This document shows positions 6,642 through 8,495 of a stretch of 8,495 nt of DNA, in pieces; within the stretch, counting starts at the first letter, position 1; each line of letters begins with the position of its first letter. The stretch spans positions 1 through 8,495 of the forward strand of contig JAEWNX010000286.1 of assembly GCA_023461135.1 (NCBI GenBank), written 5' to 3'. Made by a program: the position numbers and the translations under genes. Under the pieces are notes generated by a model, which was given only the letters and a program-made list of their open reading frames with translations, was not told the DNA's origin and did not search any database. The stretch comes from Pseudomonadota bacterium (GTDB lineage Bacteria; Pseudomonadota; Alphaproteobacteria; Caulobacterales; Aquidulcibacteraceae).

Positions 6642-7634
6642 TTGGACGTTCTCTCTGACGTTCTGCGCGCGGTTCGCCTCACGGGGGCGGTTTATTTCGA
6701 CGTTCGCGCACGCGCCCCTTGGGTGGCGGCAACGCCCGCGACGCCCCGCATCTGCACCCAGGTGATGCCGGATTTCGATCACGTGATTGCCTTCCACATC
6801 ATGCTCGACGGCTGGTGCTGGGCGCAGCTTGAGGACGAGAGCGAGCCGCCGATCCGTATGGAGGCGGGCGATGCGGTGATCTTCCCCGATGGGGAAGGCC
6901 ATTACATGGGGCCCGAACTCGGCCGCCGCGCCGAGCCGAACATGGAGCTCTATTATCGTCCGCTGGATAAGCCGCTGCCGTTCGTGATCAGCGAATTCGG
7001 CGGACAGGGAGAATCGGCGCGCTTCGTGTGCGGTTACCTCGGTTGCGATGCGCGTCCGTTCAATCCGATCCTCGATGCATTGCCGCGCATGTTGCATGTG
7101 CGCGCGACCAGCACCGGCGGTGTGATGACGAACGATCTCATCCGCATCGCCTTGGCCGAGCACGAACAGCCGCGCGCGGGCGGGGAGACGATTCTCTCCA
7201 AGCTCAGCGAGCTGATGTTCTTGCAGGCGGTGCGCCAATACATCGACGAACTGCCGCCGGAATCGACGGGTTGGCTTTCCGGATTGCGCGATCGGCACAT
7301 CAGCGCAGCGCTCCGGCACATGCACGCCAAGCCGGAAGAAAGCTGGACGCTGGAAATGCTGGCGCGCGAAGCGGGCCTGTCGCGCTCGGCGTTCGCGGAG
7401 CGCTTTGTCGAGATCATGGGCGTGCCGCCCATGCAATATCTGGCCAACTGGCGCCTGCAACGCGCCGCGCGCCTGCTGGAGCAACCGAGCATCAGCATCG
7501 CGCAAGCGGCGGCGGCTGTGGGCTACGAGTCCGAGGCGGCGTTCAATCGCGCGTTCAAGAAACAAGTCGGATTGCCGCCCGGCGCATGGCGGCGCTCGCG
7601 TGCGCCGACGCACGAAAAGGCCGAGCCGGCTTGA
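6642..7634 (+). CDS. AraC-family transcriptional regulator with cupin-type sensor domain
   Basis: A 330-residue regulator. Residues about 5-195 are a cupin-like ligand-binding half (MDVLSDVLRAVRLTGAVYFD at the start, AGDAVIFPDGEGHYMG at 75-90), as in the large AraC subgroup with a cupin_6-type N-terminus. Residues about 215-318 are the AraC DNA-binding domain with two helix-turn-helices: LEMLAREAGLSRSAFAERF (237-255) and IAQAAAAVGYESEAAFNRAF (286-305), followed by LPPGAWRR. The TTG start at 6642 is preferred because GGGGG at 6631-6635 sits 6 nt upstream and the family N-terminus normally begins exactly here; the first internal ATG would remove part of the sensor. The stop overlaps the next gene's start (TTGA). 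Genes of this type often sit beside and control an oxidoreductase or transporter, and both are present here. The ligand is unknown. Confidence 0.93.
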   Translation: MDVLSDVLRAVRLTGAVYFDVRARAPWVAATPATPRICTQVMPDFDHVIAFHIMLDGWCWAQLEDESEPPIRMEAGDAVIFPDGEGHYMGPELGRRAEPNMELYYRPLDKPLPFVISEFGGQGESARFVCGYLGCDARPFNPILDALPRMLHVRATSTGGVMTNDLIRIALAEHEQPRAGGETILSKLSELMFLQAVRQYIDELPPESTGWLSGLRDRHISAALRHMHAKPEESWTLEMLAREAGLSRSAFAERFVEIMGVPPMQYLANWRLQRAARLLEQPSISIAQAAAAVGYESEAAFNRAFKKQVGLPPGAWRRSRAPTHEKAEPA

Positions 7635-8495
7635 CGGCGCGCACAATTCTGCTGACCGCGCTGGCGATGGTCGCGTTCGCGGCCAATTCGCTTCTGTGCC
7701 GCCTGGCGTTGGGCGCGGACGAAATCGACGCGGCGAGCTTTACGACGATCCGCGTGCTTTCGGGGGTCCTGACGCTGCTGCTGATCTCTTACGCCCAGCA
7801 CCGTCCGCCCTCGCGCAGCAATGCGAACTGGCGCTCGGCGCTGTCGCTGTTTGCGTACATGATCTGCTTCTCGTTCGCCTATATCTCGCTCGGCGCCGCG
7901 AACGGCGCGCTCATTCTATTCGGCGCGGTGCAGCTTACGATGTTCGCTGCAGCGCTCAGCACTGGCGAGCGTTTCCCTGCGCTCGCCTGGCTGGGCCTCG
8001 CGATCGCGATCGGCGGATTGGCGTACCTCGTGAGCCCCGGCCTGACGGCGCCGGATCCGCTGGGCGCGATGCTGATGGCGGTCGCTGGCGTCGCTTGGGG
8101 TATCTATTCCTTACTGGGACGCAGCGCGCGCGATCCGCTATCGGCGACGACGATGAACTTCATCTTTTGCGCGCCGCTGGTGATAATCGTCAGCCTCTTC
8201 AGCTTCTCCCAATTGCACATTTCATCCATCGGCGCCGCTTACGCCGTCGCGTCCGGCGCAATCGCGTCGGGGTGCGGCTACGTGATCTGGTACGCGGCGT
8301 TGCGCGGTCTCACGGCGGGCCGCGCGGCGACGGTGCAGCTCTCGGTGCCGGTGATCGCAGCAATCGGTGCGGTGATGCTCTTGGCCGAGCCTCTCACGCT
8401 GCGGCTTGTGCTTGCGTCAGTTGCGACGCTTGGCGGCGTGGCGCTGGTGCGGGCGCAGCGCGCCGCGCCTGCGGCTAAGCCGGCGACGACTGGGC
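7631..8495 (+). CDS. EamA/DMT-superfamily transporter (3' end beyond the window)
   Basis: An inner-membrane metabolite transporter of the drug/metabolite superfamily, usually exporting amino acids or small metabolites. The visible 288 codons have no stop, and the family norm is about 290-300, so only a short tail is missing. I count about ten hydrophobic segments (near 5-26, 35-55, 68-88, 93-110, 118-135, 145-163, 172-192, 198-221, 235-252 and 258-275), matching two 5-TM EamA repeats. The second repeat opens with GAMLMAVAGVAWGIYSLLGR (145-164) and ends with VQLSVPVIAAIGAVMLLAEP (235-254), a typical EamA signature. The start is a TTG overlapping the regulator's TGA (TTGA); an AAAAGG stretch lies about 10 nt upstream. 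Starting at the next ATG (7667) would cut the first membrane helix. Probably in an operon with the AraC regulator. Substrate unknown. Confidence 0.88.
   Translation, partial: MTARTILLTALAMVAFAANSLLCRLALGADEIDAASFTTIRVLSGVLTLLLISYAQHRPPSRSNANWRSALSLFAYMICFSFAYISLGAANGALILFGAVQLTMFAAALSTGERFPALAWLGLAIAIGGLAYLVSPGLTAPDPLGAMLMAVAGVAWGIYSLLGRSARDPLSATTMNFIFCAPLVIIVSLFSFSQLHISSIGAAYAVASGAIASGCGYVIWYAALRGLTAGRAATVQLSVPVIAAIGAVMLLAEPLTLRLVLASVATLGGVALVRAQRAAPAAKPATTG

Noticed and set aside
6639..7646. 335-codon minus-strand frame opposite the AraC regulator
   Set aside because: The plus strand encodes clear cupin and double helix-turn-helix motifs; the antisense product is Arg/His-rich and featureless.
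7405..8478. 357-codon plus-strand frame overlapping the regulator end and the transporter
   Set aside because: Arg-rich out-of-frame translation; the frame beginning at 7631 gives a clean 10-TM EamA protein across the same bases.

Overview
The window is GC-rich, gene-dense DNA that reads like a chromosomal segment of an alphaproteobacterium, possibly Caulobacterales or a relative. That placement is inferred from base composition, the SIS-type NagB-II next to NagA, and the flavour of the Crp/Fnr and AraC regulators; no rRNA or other phylogenetic marker is present. I see no mobile element, CRISPR array, tRNA or rRNA. All eight genes belong to recognisable families, so I do not claim a wholly new system. 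The most unusual part is the central PLP-enzyme pair.

Layout. (a) 1-1210, minus strand: an amino-sugar catabolism pair, an SIS-domain glucosamine-6-phosphate deaminase (NagB-II type) overlapping by 4 nt (ATGA) the start of nagA, which runs off the left edge. A perfect 10-bp palindrome with a central CG lies just upstream and looks like a LacI-type operator. (b) 1477-2160, plus strand: a stand-alone Crp/Fnr-family regulator, divergent from the amino-sugar pair and convergent with the next block. (c) 2174-5049, minus strand: a group II PLP-dependent decarboxylase gene followed, with another ATGA overlap, by a cysteine synthase fused to a C-terminal glutaredoxin. The decarboxylase frame is interrupted by one in-frame TAG, 14 codons before its PLP-binding lysine, with everything downstream still in frame and conserved. 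(d) 5070-5112: a strong intrinsic terminator on the minus strand, which closes the upstream oxidoreductase gene and sits almost against the decarboxylase start. (e) 5135-6511, minus strand: a berberine-bridge-type FAD oxidoreductase with a single-histidine flavin linkage. (f) 6642-8495, plus strand: a cupin-type AraC regulator, divergent from the oxidoreductase, followed with a TTGA overlap by a 10-TM EamA/DMT transporter cut by the right edge.

How the genes may work together. NagB-II and NagA convert N-acetylglucosamine-6-phosphate to fructose-6-phosphate. The CysK-Grx fusion puts sulfur-amino-acid synthesis and thiol reduction in one chain; its coupling to the decarboxylase suggests, but does not show, that the decarboxylase acts on a sulfur amino acid such as cysteate or cysteine sulfinate. 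The AraC regulator probably controls its own operon with the DMT exporter and perhaps the divergent FAD oxidoreductase. No stretch over 300 bases lacks a gene; the longest, about 266 bp at 1211-1476, is the nagB/crp divergent promoter region.
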